Shown here in pieces: positions 45,159-55,022 of a DNA stretch of 64,000 nt; position 1 is the first letter of the stretch, and each line of letters opens with the position of its first letter. The notes below the pieces were generated by a model. That model saw only the letters and a list, made by a program, of their open reading frames with translations, did no database searches and was not told the origin of the DNA. Source of the stretch: Terriglobia bacterium (GTDB lineage: Bacteria; Acidobacteriota; Terriglobia; Terriglobales; Acidobacteriaceae); contig JAJPJE010000042.1 in assembly GCA_021324365.1 (NCBI GenBank), positions 84,919 to 148,918 of the forward strand, given 5' to 3'. The position numbers and the translations under genes are program-made.

Positions 45159-46529
45159 ATGGAAAGCGCTCTCCTGGTACATCGACTGCATTTTGCCTTC
45201 ACAGTCACTTACCACTACTTGTTTCCACAGTTGACCATGGGCCTTGCGCTTCTGATCGTCTGGCTAAAGACGATGGCACTGTGGAAGAAAGATGAACGCT
45301 ACAACAGCGCGGCCCGCTTCTGGGCCAAGATCTTCGGCATTAATTTTGTCATGGGTGTCATCACCGGCATTCCTATGGAATTCCAGTTCGGCACCAATTG
45401 GTCGCACTTCTCCCGATTTGCGGGAGGCGTTATCGGACAGACGCTGGCGATGGAAGGTCTGTTCGCCTTCTTCCTCGAATCCACGTTCCTTGGCCTATTC
45501 CTCTATGGCGAGAAACGTTTGAGTCCGAAGCTGCACTGGTTCGCCGCTTTTATGGTCTTTGCAGGTTCATGGCTGTCGGGTTACTTCATTGTGGCAACCG
45601 ATGCCTGGATGCAGCACCCCGTGGGCTACGAGAAGCTGGCGAACGGCACGGTGATGGTCAACAGCTTCTGGCATTTGGTCCTTAACCCTTGGGCCTTGTG
45701 GCAATACGCGCACAATATGAGCGGCGCAGTCATTACCGGATCGTTCGTCATGACTGCGATTGGAGCGTATTACCTGCTCAGCAAGAAACACGTTGACCAG
45801 GCACAGATCTTCATCCGCACCGGTATCGCCGCTGGTCTCGTGTTCAGCTTTCTGCAACTGTTCCCAACCGGCGACGGCCAGGGACGCATGATCGCTCACG
45901 AGCAACCGGTAACCTTGGCTGCCATGGAGGCGCTTTACAACACGCAACCTGGCGCGCCGCTGCTGATCATGGGGCAACCGAACTCGCATTCCGGAACTAT
46001 CGACAATCCACTTGCTGTTCCAAAAATGCTGAGCTTCCTTACCTATAAGCGCTGGAACGCCGAAGTGAAGGGCTTGAACGCGTTTCCCAAGGAAGATTGG
46101 CCGGATAACATTCCGCTGCTCTATTACAGCTACCACATCATGGTTGGACTGGGCACAATTTTCATCACAGTCATGCTGGTATCCGCATTTCTACTCTGGC
46201 GGAAGAAGCTTTTCGACGCTCGCTGGATGCTTTGGATCCTGATGCTTTCGGCTCCATTTCCGTACATAGCTAACATCGCAGGGTGGATGACCGCGGAACT
46301 CGGCCGCCAGCCCTGGCTCGTCTACGGACTGATGCGCACCGCTGAGGGTTACTCCAAGATGGTCAGCGCTGGCAACGGCTGGTTTACACTACTCGGCTTC
46401 ATGGGCATGTATACCGTGCTCTCTATCCTTTTCCTTTTCCTGGTTTACCGCGAAATCGAACACGGCCCGGTAAGTGTGCCAGTTCCTGAAAAATTCACGA
46501 AGGAGGCAGCGGTCGCTGCTGCGCACTAA
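45159..46529 (+). CDS. cydA: Cytochrome bd quinol oxidase subunit I
   Basis: A 456-residue integral membrane protein starting MESALLVHRLHFAFTVTYHY, with the first haem-binding His in the family position. Many hydrophobic helices follow, including VMGVITGIPMEFQFGTNW, FFLESTFLGLFLYG and the quinol-region GWMTAELGRQPW near residue 369. CydA with CydB oxidises quinol and reduces oxygen to water with high affinity, giving respiration in low oxygen. It precedes cydB by 2 nt, so the two are one operon. No cydX or assembly ABC transporter genes are seen here. Confidence 0.97.
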   Translation: MESALLVHRLHFAFTVTYHYLFPQLTMGLALLIVWLKTMALWKKDERYNSAARFWAKIFGINFVMGVITGIPMEFQFGTNWSHFSRFAGGVIGQTLAMEGLFAFFLESTFLGLFLYGEKRLSPKLHWFAAFMVFAGSWLSGYFIVATDAWMQHPVGYEKLANGTVMVNSFWHLVLNPWALWQYAHNMSGAVITGSFVMTAIGAYYLLSKKHVDQAQIFIRTGIAAGLVFSFLQLFPTGDGQGRMIAHEQPVTLAAMEALYNTQPGAPLLIMGQPNSHSGTIDNPLAVPKMLSFLTYKRWNAEVKGLNAFPKEDWPDNIPLLYYSYHIMVGLGTIFITVMLVSAFLLWRKKLFDARWMLWILMLSAPFPYIANIAGWMTAELGRQPWLVYGLMRTAEGYSKMVSAGNGWFTLLGFMGMYTVLSILFLFLVYREIEHGPVSVPVPEKFTKEAAVAAAH

Positions 46530-46531
46530 AT

Positions 46532-47581
46532 ATGCCAACTCTATGGTTTTTGATCGTTGCCCTGATGCTGGTTGCTTACGTCGTGCTCGATGGTTTCGAT
46601 CTCGGTGCCGGTGCCATTCACTTGATTGTCGGCCGCAATGATGCAGAACGCTCGACCGTCATTCGCACTATCGGTCCCGTCTGGGATGGCAATGAAGTCT
46701 GGCTGCTTGCCGCCGGAGGCGCTCTCTACTTCGCATTCCCGCAGCTTTATGCCTCGGCTTTCAGCGGGTTCTATCTGCCTCTCATGATGGTGCTCTGGTT
46801 GCTTATGCTTCGTGCTATCGGGATCGAATTCCGCGTGCACAGCACCAGTCCTGTATGGAAAGGCTTTTTCGATACCATTTTTTCTGCGGGAAGTATCCTG
46901 CTCGCCATCTTCTACGGCGCGGCGCTCGGCAATGTCGTTCGTGGTGTCCCGCTGAACAGCGACGGCTATTTCTTTCTGGCCCTGTGGACCAACTGGCGCG
47001 TTGGTCCGAATCCCGGAATCCTCGACTGGTACACCGTGCTTTCCGGGGTAGTGGCGCTGGTTGCACTCACAGTTCACGGTGGACTCTATGTCACCGCGAA
47101 GACCGAGGGAACCCTCAACGAGCGGGCTCGCAAGGTGGTCAGTCTTCTGTGGCCGCTACTGGCGCTGGTGACTGTTTTCAGTTTGATCGCCACCATCTGG
47201 ATTCGTCCGGATGTCCTGACAAATTACAAGGCCGCGCCTCTCGGCTACCTGATCCCCCTGCTGGTCTTCGGTTCGTTGATCGCGTTGTTCTTTTATCATG
47301 CAAAAGGGAAAGAAAAGGCGGCGTTTTTCTGCTCGTGCCTTTATCTGGCCGGGATGCTCGGCGGGGCGGCGTTCGCGATGTATCCCAACCTGCTTGCCTC
47401 CTCCAGTAATGCGGCGAACAATCTCACCATTGCGAACAGTGTCACCGGCAGTTACGGCATGAAGGTCGCGCTCCGCTGGTGGTTGGTCGGCATCATCATC
47501 GCTATTGGATACTTTGCCTTCCTGTATCGCATGTTCCGCGGCAAGGTGGCCACAGCAGTGGGAGACGGGCACGGGTACTAG
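46532..47581 (+). CDS. cydB: Cytochrome bd quinol oxidase subunit II
   Basis: A 349-residue membrane protein starting MPTLWFLIVALMLVAYVVLDGFDLGAGAIHL, the family signature for CydB. About eight hydrophobic helices can be counted, with GPVWDGNEVWLLAAGGALYFAF near residue 53. CydB partners CydA and stabilises the haem sites. It follows cydA directly. The stop is at 47579-47581 and a repeat array begins 4 nt later. Confidence 0.97.
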   Translation: MPTLWFLIVALMLVAYVVLDGFDLGAGAIHLIVGRNDAERSTVIRTIGPVWDGNEVWLLAAGGALYFAFPQLYASAFSGFYLPLMMVLWLLMLRAIGIEFRVHSTSPVWKGFFDTIFSAGSILLAIFYGAALGNVVRGVPLNSDGYFFLALWTNWRVGPNPGILDWYTVLSGVVALVALTVHGGLYVTAKTEGTLNERARKVVSLLWPLLALVTVFSLIATIWIRPDVLTNYKAAPLGYLIPLLVFGSLIALFFYHAKGKEKAAFFCSCLYLAGMLGGAAFAMYPNLLASSSNAANNLTIANSVTGSYGMKVALRWWLVGIIIAIGYFAFLYRMFRGKVATAVGDGHGY

Positions 47582-47585
47582 ATGA

Positions 47586-47625
47586 ATCGGCAATCGAGTA
47601 AGTAGTAATCGGGTAATCGGAAAGT
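47586..47625. repeat. Degenerate 7-8 bp repeat after cydB
   Basis: Units of the type GGCAATC, GAGTAAGTA, GTAATC, GGGTAATC and GGAAAGTC follow the cydB stop. TAATCGGGTAATCG here is identical to a word in the array at 38465-38519. Confidence 0.6.
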
Positions 47626-47756
47626 CACACGCCGGTTACCCCATTTTTTTTCTTTCTTTCTCTTCGTACCTACCTTCCTGCAGCGTGCAACGATATTGCC
47701 AGCGCGCACTTCTAAGTAAGCACGTTGTCGATTGCCTGGAAGCCACCGGAGGAATC

Positions 47757-48050
47757 ATGCCAAATTGGAAGAAAGCGCTTGTGATCGGCTCGTTGAGCGC
47801 TGGCGCGCTGATGTTAATCAAAGGAAAAAGACCGGCGGGCGTGATTTGCGCCACCGTTGGTCTCGCGGTTCTTGCCGCGGAATATCCCGAGCGCTTCGAG
47901 TCAATGTGGGAGAACGCACCGGAATACCTCGCGCGCGGCACTCAGATTTTTACTACACTTTCCAGGCTGGCCGAGCGGTTTGCGGATGAAGCGGAGCGCC
48001 GTGGGATCAGCGGCGCCATACGCGAGATCGGGTCGGAATACGCCAGCTAG
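47757..48050 (+). CDS. Small membrane-anchored protein of unknown function
   Basis: The ATG at 47757 has a GGAGG six bases upstream; the longer frame from 47685 has no good site. The 97-residue protein has a Lys-rich start, one hydrophobic segment (ALVIGSLSAGALMLI) and a second weaker one (GVICATVGLAVLAA), followed by a charged amphipathic C-terminal half (RLAERFADEAERRGISGAIRE). It would sit in the inner membrane with a cytoplasmic or periplasmic helix. Its stop is 1 nt from the end of the convergent DUF3857 gene. Not recognised. Confidence 0.75.
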   Translation: MPNWKKALVIGSLSAGALMLIKGKRPAGVICATVGLAVLAAEYPERFESMWENAPEYLARGTQIFTTLSRLAERFADEAERRGISGAIREIGSEYAS

Positions 48051-48051
48051 T

Positions 48052-51000
48052 TCAGTGCGCTTTCCGGTTGGCAACAAATACATCTTTGGACACCAACGGT
48101 AGGCGCGCGTGCTCCGCCCCTTGAATATCGTCTGTAAACTTCGCAAACTCCGGGTAGCGGTTCGGTGGCACAAGCTCCACCGGAATTGAAAACGATCGCC
48201 GAATCTCAAACTCATCGGCTGAGATTTGCTGTACGCTCATTTGGAAATTTCCAAATTCCGTCCTCAAATCCACTTGGGCAGGCAATTCGCCTAGCCTTGT
48301 ACCTGCCGGCAGGTGTATGCGTAATGTCTCCTCTCCGTTGTTAGGCGAGTTGACGTACAGCGAAAACTGTCTCGCGTTGCTTTGTATGTATCGTTGTTTC
48401 AAATCCAGTGGTGAAATCAGACGGGCAATTTCGGTTTCCGCGTCGCTGCGAAAATCCCAGAAATGCGGTATTGAAAATACCAGTTCAGCTGTTAATGGCT
48501 TATCGACTTCGTTAATAACCGTTCCACTGACGTTTTGCGCGTTCTTAAGAAAATTGCTGGCGACGCGATCGAGCAGTTGCTGTGCTCCATCCTTTAGGTT
48601 TGTGCTCGCGCGAAGGTCAGCACTTCGCCAGTCGCTGAACGACACTTTCATGTTCGCACGCAAGTCGCCGTTCTCAGAGATAAAAATATCGCCACGCGCG
48701 ACATTTTCAATATTCCGGCGGTCGGGATCGAGAGCGACTATAGGATCCTCGGTGCGGTTGCTCCGTTCCGTCGGCACGAACAGGGCGTCCGAGAGCTGTA
48801 AGTCCGGCGCTATGACCCCAAACGGCAACGTGTCATCTTCAAGGTCCAGCAAGACTGTCCTATGTTGCCCCGAACTGTGATCGAAGGTCAGCTCCACCAG
48901 CGGACGATCGTAGACGACCAAAGACGGAAACTGCGTTCGCTGGGTTGCAACTGACCTCGCCAGGATCAGATTTGCATTCAGCCCTCGCGCACGCGCCAGT
49001 GCCAGCATCGCCAGAGTCGGACTGCCTGAGTTGCCCGCAAGGGTATCCTCAGCATTGGTTAGATCGTTGGCGACAAGGGAGCCGCCATCGTTCTTGATCT
49101 TGTGCTGTACGTAGCGATAAATATCCCGGGCGATATCCTCCTGAAATCCGTTCGCCAGGCGTTCGGCTACTTCGCGGACATTCGCCCCAACACGTATCGA
49201 GTCAATCAGCCAATCACGGTAAGCAGACTGGATTCCGCGCCAGTCGCGTGCAGGAGACAGCACGAGCGTCACTGCCGGTAATCCGCTCCCGGGAGGAACA
49301 TCTGCCTCCGCTTTCGCGGCCGAAAGATCCTGCGCCTGCCAAAGCTCGATCCGCTCCCCGCCCCATTGGATTATTCTGGCTTGCGGAGCATTGGACGAAA
49401 CCACGCCATAAATACCATTGGCATTAGCAGGGGCAATGAACGCGAAAGAAGAATTCATCACCGGCAGATGGAACGAGCCGAACGTAAACGTGAATTGGTC
49501 GGGCGCCCGCACAATACTATGAGGGTCCAAGTGAACCGTATATTCGAGATCAACACTGCTGCCTGGCACCAGCGCTGGCATGGAAATCGTCTGCTTATTC
49601 TGGTCCAGCTCTGGTTCGGAAACCGTCCCGTCCGCCTGCACAGTACGGAGTTCCAGTAGGGATACATCTGGGGGAATACTTAGTTCCCCATACTGCTGAA
49701 TGGCGCTTCGGTCGAGAATTCTCGTCGTGCGATGCACGTACACATCAAAACTGCCATCCGCATCCAGGCGAATCACCTTCTGATCCAGGAGTCGAACCGC
49801 GGAGGAATGGAATTGTTGCGCTGCGGCTTGATGCACGAGTTCCGCGCCATCGTGCCGCAAAGGTTGGTAAAAGGCAGTCACGGCGGCAGTCACGGGAGCA
49901 GCGGTATTCACGGCCGCGTCGGCGGACCTCTCAGCCTCGGCAGCCAAGGCGCGATAATCCGCAGAGTTCGGAGCCAACGCGATCAACTGGTTGGCCGCCT
50001 CTTGTGCTTCGGCAGATCGTCCCGCCAATGACAACTCGCGAACCAGAACCGCGCGTCCGGCACGGTCGAATGGATAATGATTTACGACATCCAATGCCGC
50101 TTGAGACGCTTCGTCATGCTTGCCGGCCGCAGAAAGTACCTCAGCCAGATCAAGCGATCCCGGACCGCAAGTCGCGAGCTGCGACTCGGTTGCTCTCGCG
50201 TGAGTAAAATCCTCTTGCGACACATAAAAATCGTGCGCTTCGCGAACGATGGCGCAACTTGGGTGCACTTGCGTTAACGTCTCGAAGGCATTCTGGGCTT
50301 CTACTGGCCAGTGATTGTCTTTCGCCACGCGGGCGGCCAATTCTTGAGCCGGCAGAAACTGTGGCCGTTGATCAAGCACAACGCGCAGCCTGTGAATTGC
50401 CTCATCGATATCGCCATCTTCGTAGGCGCGCAGTGCCAGCGCGTACTGCACGGCAAAGGCATCCTCAGACCGCTGAACCGCCGACTTCAGATAGCGTTCC
50501 TCTTCCTGACTATCTTCGCTCTGCTGATGCCATGTTTGTGCCAGCAAAAAGTCGACTGCTGCCGAAGCGTCTTTGCCGCGTAAGTCCGTGAGTTTCGCGA
50601 CGACGCCACGGTAATCGCCTTGCCAGTAACTCTTCTCGGCAGAGATATACTGCTCTATTTCGGGAGCCCTGGCGGACAACCTCGCTGTTCGCTTCCGCTC
50701 TCTCGGCAGAATTGCTACACGAAAAGGAAGCGCGCTCGTGATGAACTTCAGCAGCACCCGGTGCGCCCCGGGGGCAACGATAACGTCGCTGCAAATGACT
50801 TCCGGCAACTCTTGAAAGCGATCGTCTTTCTTCATTACCAGAACGCCATCAACCCATATCTCCAACGTCCCCGGCGATTCCACGCGGAGGGTTTGCCTGC
50901 CTGGGCGGGTGCTTAAAAACGTAGTGGAAGCGTAGTACACTCCCTCGCGCGCAAAATATTCCGGCAGATGGAACGTGCCGTCTATCGCATGGATTCTCTC

Positions 51001-51681
51001 GATCCGATGTCCGCTACTGCTGTTGAACCGCAATTCGTCGTCCTCTGGCGACCAGTGCTGATCGAAATCAAGATTGCGATAACGGCCAAAAGGACCTGCC
51101 ACTCTCCAATCGATAGCCAGCCCCGACTCGTGCGCTAGCCTGCTAGGATCGCCACCCGGCAATCCGTCCATGACGGCGGTAAGCAACGCGGCACGAAGGT
51201 TCTCCTCGCAATCGTTTCGGCGGCGCAGAATTCTTTCGAGATCTGGCACAACGGACCGGAACTGGGCGGTGTTAGCAGCGAGATCTAGAATCCGGAATGA
51301 AGCAATGAGAGTTCGATCATCGGCCCTGCTCGGCGCCGAACAGAGCCCGATAGCCGCACTGAGTTCCGTCCGGGTGTCGGCCTGCAAGGCTGCTGTCTCC
51401 ATCAGCAAAAACAACGCATCACGATCGTGCGCCCGCGACTTGAGAGCGTGTTCGGCATGGGATCGCGCACGCGCCAAATCGGAGCGTGCGAATAGTGCGT
51501 AGCTGCTTGCCTGCACTTCAGCAGCAGATTTTGTCTTTCTTGCCTGTGCAGACGTTGTGTGAAGAGCATGGGCAGGAATAATCCCAAAGAGGAGAAGGAC
51601 GACGATTGCTCGCGCCGCCAAAAACTTATCCTGCAAGCCGGACCTGGATTTCTGTGTGGAATGCCTTTTCCACCTGTTCAC
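48052..51681 (-). CDS. Large secreted DUF3857/transglutaminase-like protein, catalytic Cys missing
   Basis: About 1209 residues from a GTG at 51681; a TTG at 51636 near the signal-like FLAARAIVVLLLFGIIPAHA is an alternative. Order: TPR-like helical region (about 50-600), DUF3857 domain (about 640-800), transglutaminase-like domain. Where the neighbour has GDCKDK, this protein reads AGNSGSPT near residue 881, so the nucleophile Cys is Ser or Gly. It is likely a pseudo-enzyme. A C-terminal beta region follows. It overlaps the upstream gene by 56 nt if the GTG is used, and is its paralogue. Role is unknown, perhaps periplasmic scaffolding. Confidence 0.82.
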   Translation of the reverse strand: MNRWKRHSTQKSRSGLQDKFLAARAIVVLLLFGIIPAHALHTTSAQARKTKSAAEVQASSYALFARSDLARARSHAEHALKSRAHDRDALFLLMETAALQADTRTELSAAIGLCSAPSRADDRTLIASFRILDLAANTAQFRSVVPDLERILRRRNDCEENLRAALLTAVMDGLPGGDPSRLAHESGLAIDWRVAGPFGRYRNLDFDQHWSPEDDELRFNSSSGHRIERIHAIDGTFHLPEYFAREGVYYASTTFLSTRPGRQTLRVESPGTLEIWVDGVLVMKKDDRFQELPEVICSDVIVAPGAHRVLLKFITSALPFRVAILPRERKRTARLSARAPEIEQYISAEKSYWQGDYRGVVAKLTDLRGKDASAAVDFLLAQTWHQQSEDSQEEERYLKSAVQRSEDAFAVQYALALRAYEDGDIDEAIHRLRVVLDQRPQFLPAQELAARVAKDNHWPVEAQNAFETLTQVHPSCAIVREAHDFYVSQEDFTHARATESQLATCGPGSLDLAEVLSAAGKHDEASQAALDVVNHYPFDRAGRAVLVRELSLAGRSAEAQEAANQLIALAPNSADYRALAAEAERSADAAVNTAAPVTAAVTAFYQPLRHDGAELVHQAAAQQFHSSAVRLLDQKVIRLDADGSFDVYVHRTTRILDRSAIQQYGELSIPPDVSLLELRTVQADGTVSEPELDQNKQTISMPALVPGSSVDLEYTVHLDPHSIVRAPDQFTFTFGSFHLPVMNSSFAFIAPANANGIYGVVSSNAPQARIIQWGGERIELWQAQDLSAAKAEADVPPGSGLPAVTLVLSPARDWRGIQSAYRDWLIDSIRVGANVREVAERLANGFQEDIARDIYRYVQHKIKNDGGSLVANDLTNAEDTLAGNSGSPTLAMLALARARGLNANLILARSVATQRTQFPSLVVYDRPLVELTFDHSSGQHRTVLLDLEDDTLPFGVIAPDLQLSDALFVPTERSNRTEDPIVALDPDRRNIENVARGDIFISENGDLRANMKVSFSDWRSADLRASTNLKDGAQQLLDRVASNFLKNAQNVSGTVINEVDKPLTAELVFSIPHFWDFRSDAETEIARLISPLDLKQRYIQSNARQFSLYVNSPNNGEETLRIHLPAGTRLGELPAQVDLRTEFGNFQMSVQQISADEFEIRRSFSIPVELVPPNRYPEFAKFTDDIQGAEHARLPLVSKDVFVANRKAH

Positions 51682-54600
51682 AGAAGGCGCGGAAATTCGG
51701 ATACTCCGCAGGACTTATTCGAAGCTTTCGAAACTGAACGGAGGTGCTTACCACGAGTTCCCGACCACGGTGTTCGTATTGCAGCACCGCGACGCCAAAC
51801 GGCGTGTCTAACGTTGTCGACCTGGGAATGCTCTCGAATGATGCACCCGCGGGCAATTCGAAATGCAACTCTTCTTCGGTTGTCCACGGAGCTGGGAGTC
51901 GCAAATCCTGCGCGCGCGAAGGCAGCGACGCAAGGGTTTCCGTGTACTTGTGCGGCATCCATGACGAAACCAGCGTGACGGAATGCGATCCCGTAAACGT
52001 GTCAATCGATCCCTTGAACTGCAGATTAACATCGTGTTCCACATCGGCGGCGCCATTCACATGCACATCTTCGACACGAACCGCCGGGTAGACTTGCGCA
52101 AGATTTGCGCGAAGCGAGTCGCGCTGTCGGTCGGTGGCTTCGAATTCCCGCCGCAAGCCCGGCGCATCTTCGCCACGAGTGTAAGCCGATCCGGTGAATT
52201 CAATCGTGCCATCGGCCTTCAGGGAAGCGTGAACCACACGGTGCGTGTAATTCTCCATCGGCAGCGTTATTGGTATGCGCCGCATGACAGCATCTCCGTT
52301 GGCGGCGACCGTCAACGCCATCGCGCCCTGATCGTCCAGAGGAAGCTCACGCGACCCTGAGTACTCTGCCGTGCCATCGAGCCAGAGGTTATATTTTGGG
52401 ATATAGACAATCGCGTGATCGAAGATCTGCAACGATGTGGCGTCTCCTGCAACGTCACCGAGCTTACGTGTTCGGACAAGAGCAAATTGAGCATCGATTC
52501 CGGCAGCCCGCATCAGAGCAATCATCAAGCTGGCCTTATCTTTGCAATCCCCGAAACGGCGAGCGTAGACCTCGCTGACCGGATACGGCTTATAGCTGTA
52601 GACGCCGAACTCCAGCCCGACATAATGGGTATTCTCGATCACAAACTCATGAATCGCGCGAATCCGCTCGAGTTCGGTACTCTTGCCGCTCACGATTCCA
52701 TCGAGCACCGTGCGAAGCTGAGCATCCAGTTCTAGCTGTGGAGCAATGAACCCCGCGTACCACTTGCCGAGCGCCTGCCATGAATCGAACGTGGAAACGT
52801 TGACGTAGGGCGCTGTTTCGGTGAGAGACGGACCGCGTGGCTCCGTATGTAGCGGCGGCATGTTCCGCACTTCCCAAACATACGTACGCAGTGCCCCTTC
52901 GCTTTTTACCATCGCCGGTGACGGCATGCGCTCTTCTAAGATGTTGAGCGATTCGGATGCTGGAGCAATCAATACATATCGCCGCAACTTCTCCGGCAAG
53001 TTCGACTGGAAAGTGATGAGGCCGCCGAAATAGTTACCGTAGGGATTTACCTCTGTCTTCGGTGAAATGCGGTATTCCAATTCGAGCACATCGCCTTTTG
53101 CCAGGTGGGGAAAACTTACGATGCGCTGCCGGGTGTCGTAGTACATGGACACGGCAGCATCGGCATAGCCTGTTTCGCCGTTCGTCTGCGCTGCAACAAC
53201 ACTGCCATTGCTTTTGTGAATGCATGCATTGATCACATCCAGCTTCTGCAGAGCGTGGCTGTATTGGATTCGGTACGTGGAATAATCCAAGGCGCCCGCA
53301 GCCGAGTTGATGAACAGAACCAGCTGTGTGTGCTGCGAACTCAGTCCATTAGACGAGACGCGCTCCACGGTGGTATTTGCCAGCGAGATTACGTTGGCCG
53401 CATCGGAAGGAGGGTGCCGCCAGGATTCGAGTGCCAGCCTATCGGTATTCGCGAGGTAGGGGCGGTCGGGATCGTGAATCGCTGGCCGTAATCCGGCGAA
53501 TTCGAACTGCCGGCGGAGATTCTCCGACCCACCCTCAAGTTCGGCCACCTTGGCGAGTTCCTGCTCATACCGCTTCTCGTGCCCGGTGCTGCCATAAAGA
53601 TATGAAAGAGATTCGTGCAGTGAGGCTTCGCCGGGGTTCTTAGCTTCAAGTTCTTGCATCGAGCGAATCGCCTCTGCGCCATTCCCCTGTTCGCTCGAAA
53701 GCTTTGCCAAGGTGCCTGCCGCTTCGCTATTGGCCGGGTTTCGAGCGAGTTTCCATTCCTCGAGGGCTTTGAGCCCGCCTGCGTTCTCCGTCTGCTGATA
53801 TACGTGTTTTAGAGCAGCGTAGACTCTGTCGTCATCGCCGCCCGACAGCAGCGGTTCGAGCAAGCGAGTGGCGTCCGCGAAGAAGCCCAACTCCGCATAT
53901 TTCAACCCCAGTTCGCGACGTAGCCACAGCGGTGCAGGGAATTGTGCCTCCAGTCGACGGTAATCGCTAAATGCCGCGGCCCGATCTCCAAGAGCCAGTT
54001 TCAGATCGGCATATTGTTTCGCGAGTACATAGTCCGCTGGAGAACTTGAGGCAGCAGTTGTGAGCAGATGCAGGGCTTTTTCAAGCTGATGACGTTCGAC
54101 GTAATATGCTGCCAGCGCGGAGTTCGCCTGTCCATCCTGCGGACTTATGTGAAGTGCTCGCTGTAGCGCCGTAAACCGGCAGTTTGCAATTGAACAGTTG
54201 CGCGCGACTTCGATCCAGCGTTTAGCGGTAGGTTGCAATTGCGCTGCTCGTTCGAACTCGTCGGCGTAGCGTGGCCACCCCTGCATGCGCTCAGTCTCGC
54301 CCAGAATTTCATGAGCCGAAGCGGAGTAAGGGTCGGCGTCAACAGCCTCGCGGGCCAAGCGAATAACGCTTGGATTGCTCCACTGCCCCTCGGCGGGTGT
54401 AGCAGTATCGTGAGCGAGATACCACCTGGCTTGGGCTCGGATGACAGCATGCTGATGGGTGTCGTCCGTAGTTCGTCGAAGTAGATTGGTGATTGCCGAA
54501 GGATCGTCTACAAAATCGCGCAAGCCTTGAATGCGCTCGAGAAGCACGGATGCCTGGGCAGGCGTCGCCGAACGGAGTTCAGCCTCATTGGCACGGAGTT

Positions 54601-54730
54601 GAAGGTTATATGGGTTCGCGGAAGTTGCTTCTGCGGTGCTTGGAGTGGGGCTGATCTGAGCCCAGCCCGAAGCCGCTATTCCCAGGAGGAACAAAAGTAG
54701 TGGTCGACGCAGATGATGGACGAAGGGCAT
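51626..54730 (-). CDS. Large secreted TPR + DUF3857 + transglutaminase protein
   Basis: The ATG at 54730 (MPFVHHLRRPLLLFLLGIAASGWA) gives a signal peptide and 1034 residues; a TTG 9 nt upstream is possible. Residues about 60-420 are TPR-like helices, about 460-620 a DUF3857 beta domain, and about 690-790 a transglutaminase core with the Cys in RRFGDCKDKASLM (near residue 728), His in FDHAIVYI and Asp in LWLDGTAEY, a full triad. The protein is probably a periplasmic or outer-membrane acyl-transfer or protease-like enzyme. It heads an operon with the paralogue lacking Cys. Confidence 0.87.
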   Translation of the reverse strand: MPFVHHLRRPLLLFLLGIAASGWAQISPTPSTAEATSANPYNLQLRANEAELRSATPAQASVLLERIQGLRDFVDDPSAITNLLRRTTDDTHQHAVIRAQARWYLAHDTATPAEGQWSNPSVIRLAREAVDADPYSASAHEILGETERMQGWPRYADEFERAAQLQPTAKRWIEVARNCSIANCRFTALQRALHISPQDGQANSALAAYYVERHQLEKALHLLTTAASSSPADYVLAKQYADLKLALGDRAAAFSDYRRLEAQFPAPLWLRRELGLKYAELGFFADATRLLEPLLSGGDDDRVYAALKHVYQQTENAGGLKALEEWKLARNPANSEAAGTLAKLSSEQGNGAEAIRSMQELEAKNPGEASLHESLSYLYGSTGHEKRYEQELAKVAELEGGSENLRRQFEFAGLRPAIHDPDRPYLANTDRLALESWRHPPSDAANVISLANTTVERVSSNGLSSQHTQLVLFINSAAGALDYSTYRIQYSHALQKLDVINACIHKSNGSVVAAQTNGETGYADAAVSMYYDTRQRIVSFPHLAKGDVLELEYRISPKTEVNPYGNYFGGLITFQSNLPEKLRRYVLIAPASESLNILEERMPSPAMVKSEGALRTYVWEVRNMPPLHTEPRGPSLTETAPYVNVSTFDSWQALGKWYAGFIAPQLELDAQLRTVLDGIVSGKSTELERIRAIHEFVIENTHYVGLEFGVYSYKPYPVSEVYARRFGDCKDKASLMIALMRAAGIDAQFALVRTRKLGDVAGDATSLQIFDHAIVYIPKYNLWLDGTAEYSGSRELPLDDQGAMALTVAANGDAVMRRIPITLPMENYTHRVVHASLKADGTIEFTGSAYTRGEDAPGLRREFEATDRQRDSLRANLAQVYPAVRVEDVHVNGAADVEHDVNLQFKGSIDTFTGSHSVTLVSSWMPHKYTETLASLPSRAQDLRLPAPWTTEEELHFELPAGASFESIPRSTTLDTPFGVAVLQYEHRGRELVVSTSVQFRKLRISPAEYPNFRAFCEQVEKAFHTEIQVRLAG

Positions 54731-55022
54731 CAGCGACAATTCATAGACTCCCCGCCGAATAACCAGCGGGGAGCACCCGACTACTAGCGGCCCCCGCGTG
54801 CGTTTCCCCCAGTTTCAAGTTGCACCGCGGACCGCTAATCTCTTTTGGGGTGTTGTGGGTACAAGTATGCGGGGGCAAGAAAACGCGGAGAATTCATGGA
54901 AGTCCCTATTTACCTACGGATAAGACCTTAGCTGCTGGCGCTTTGTGACGCACCCCGCGTATGACATCCCGTTTTTCAACGGTATTCATCAGATTTCCTT
55001 AGCACGTTCCCGGAGTGCGTAC

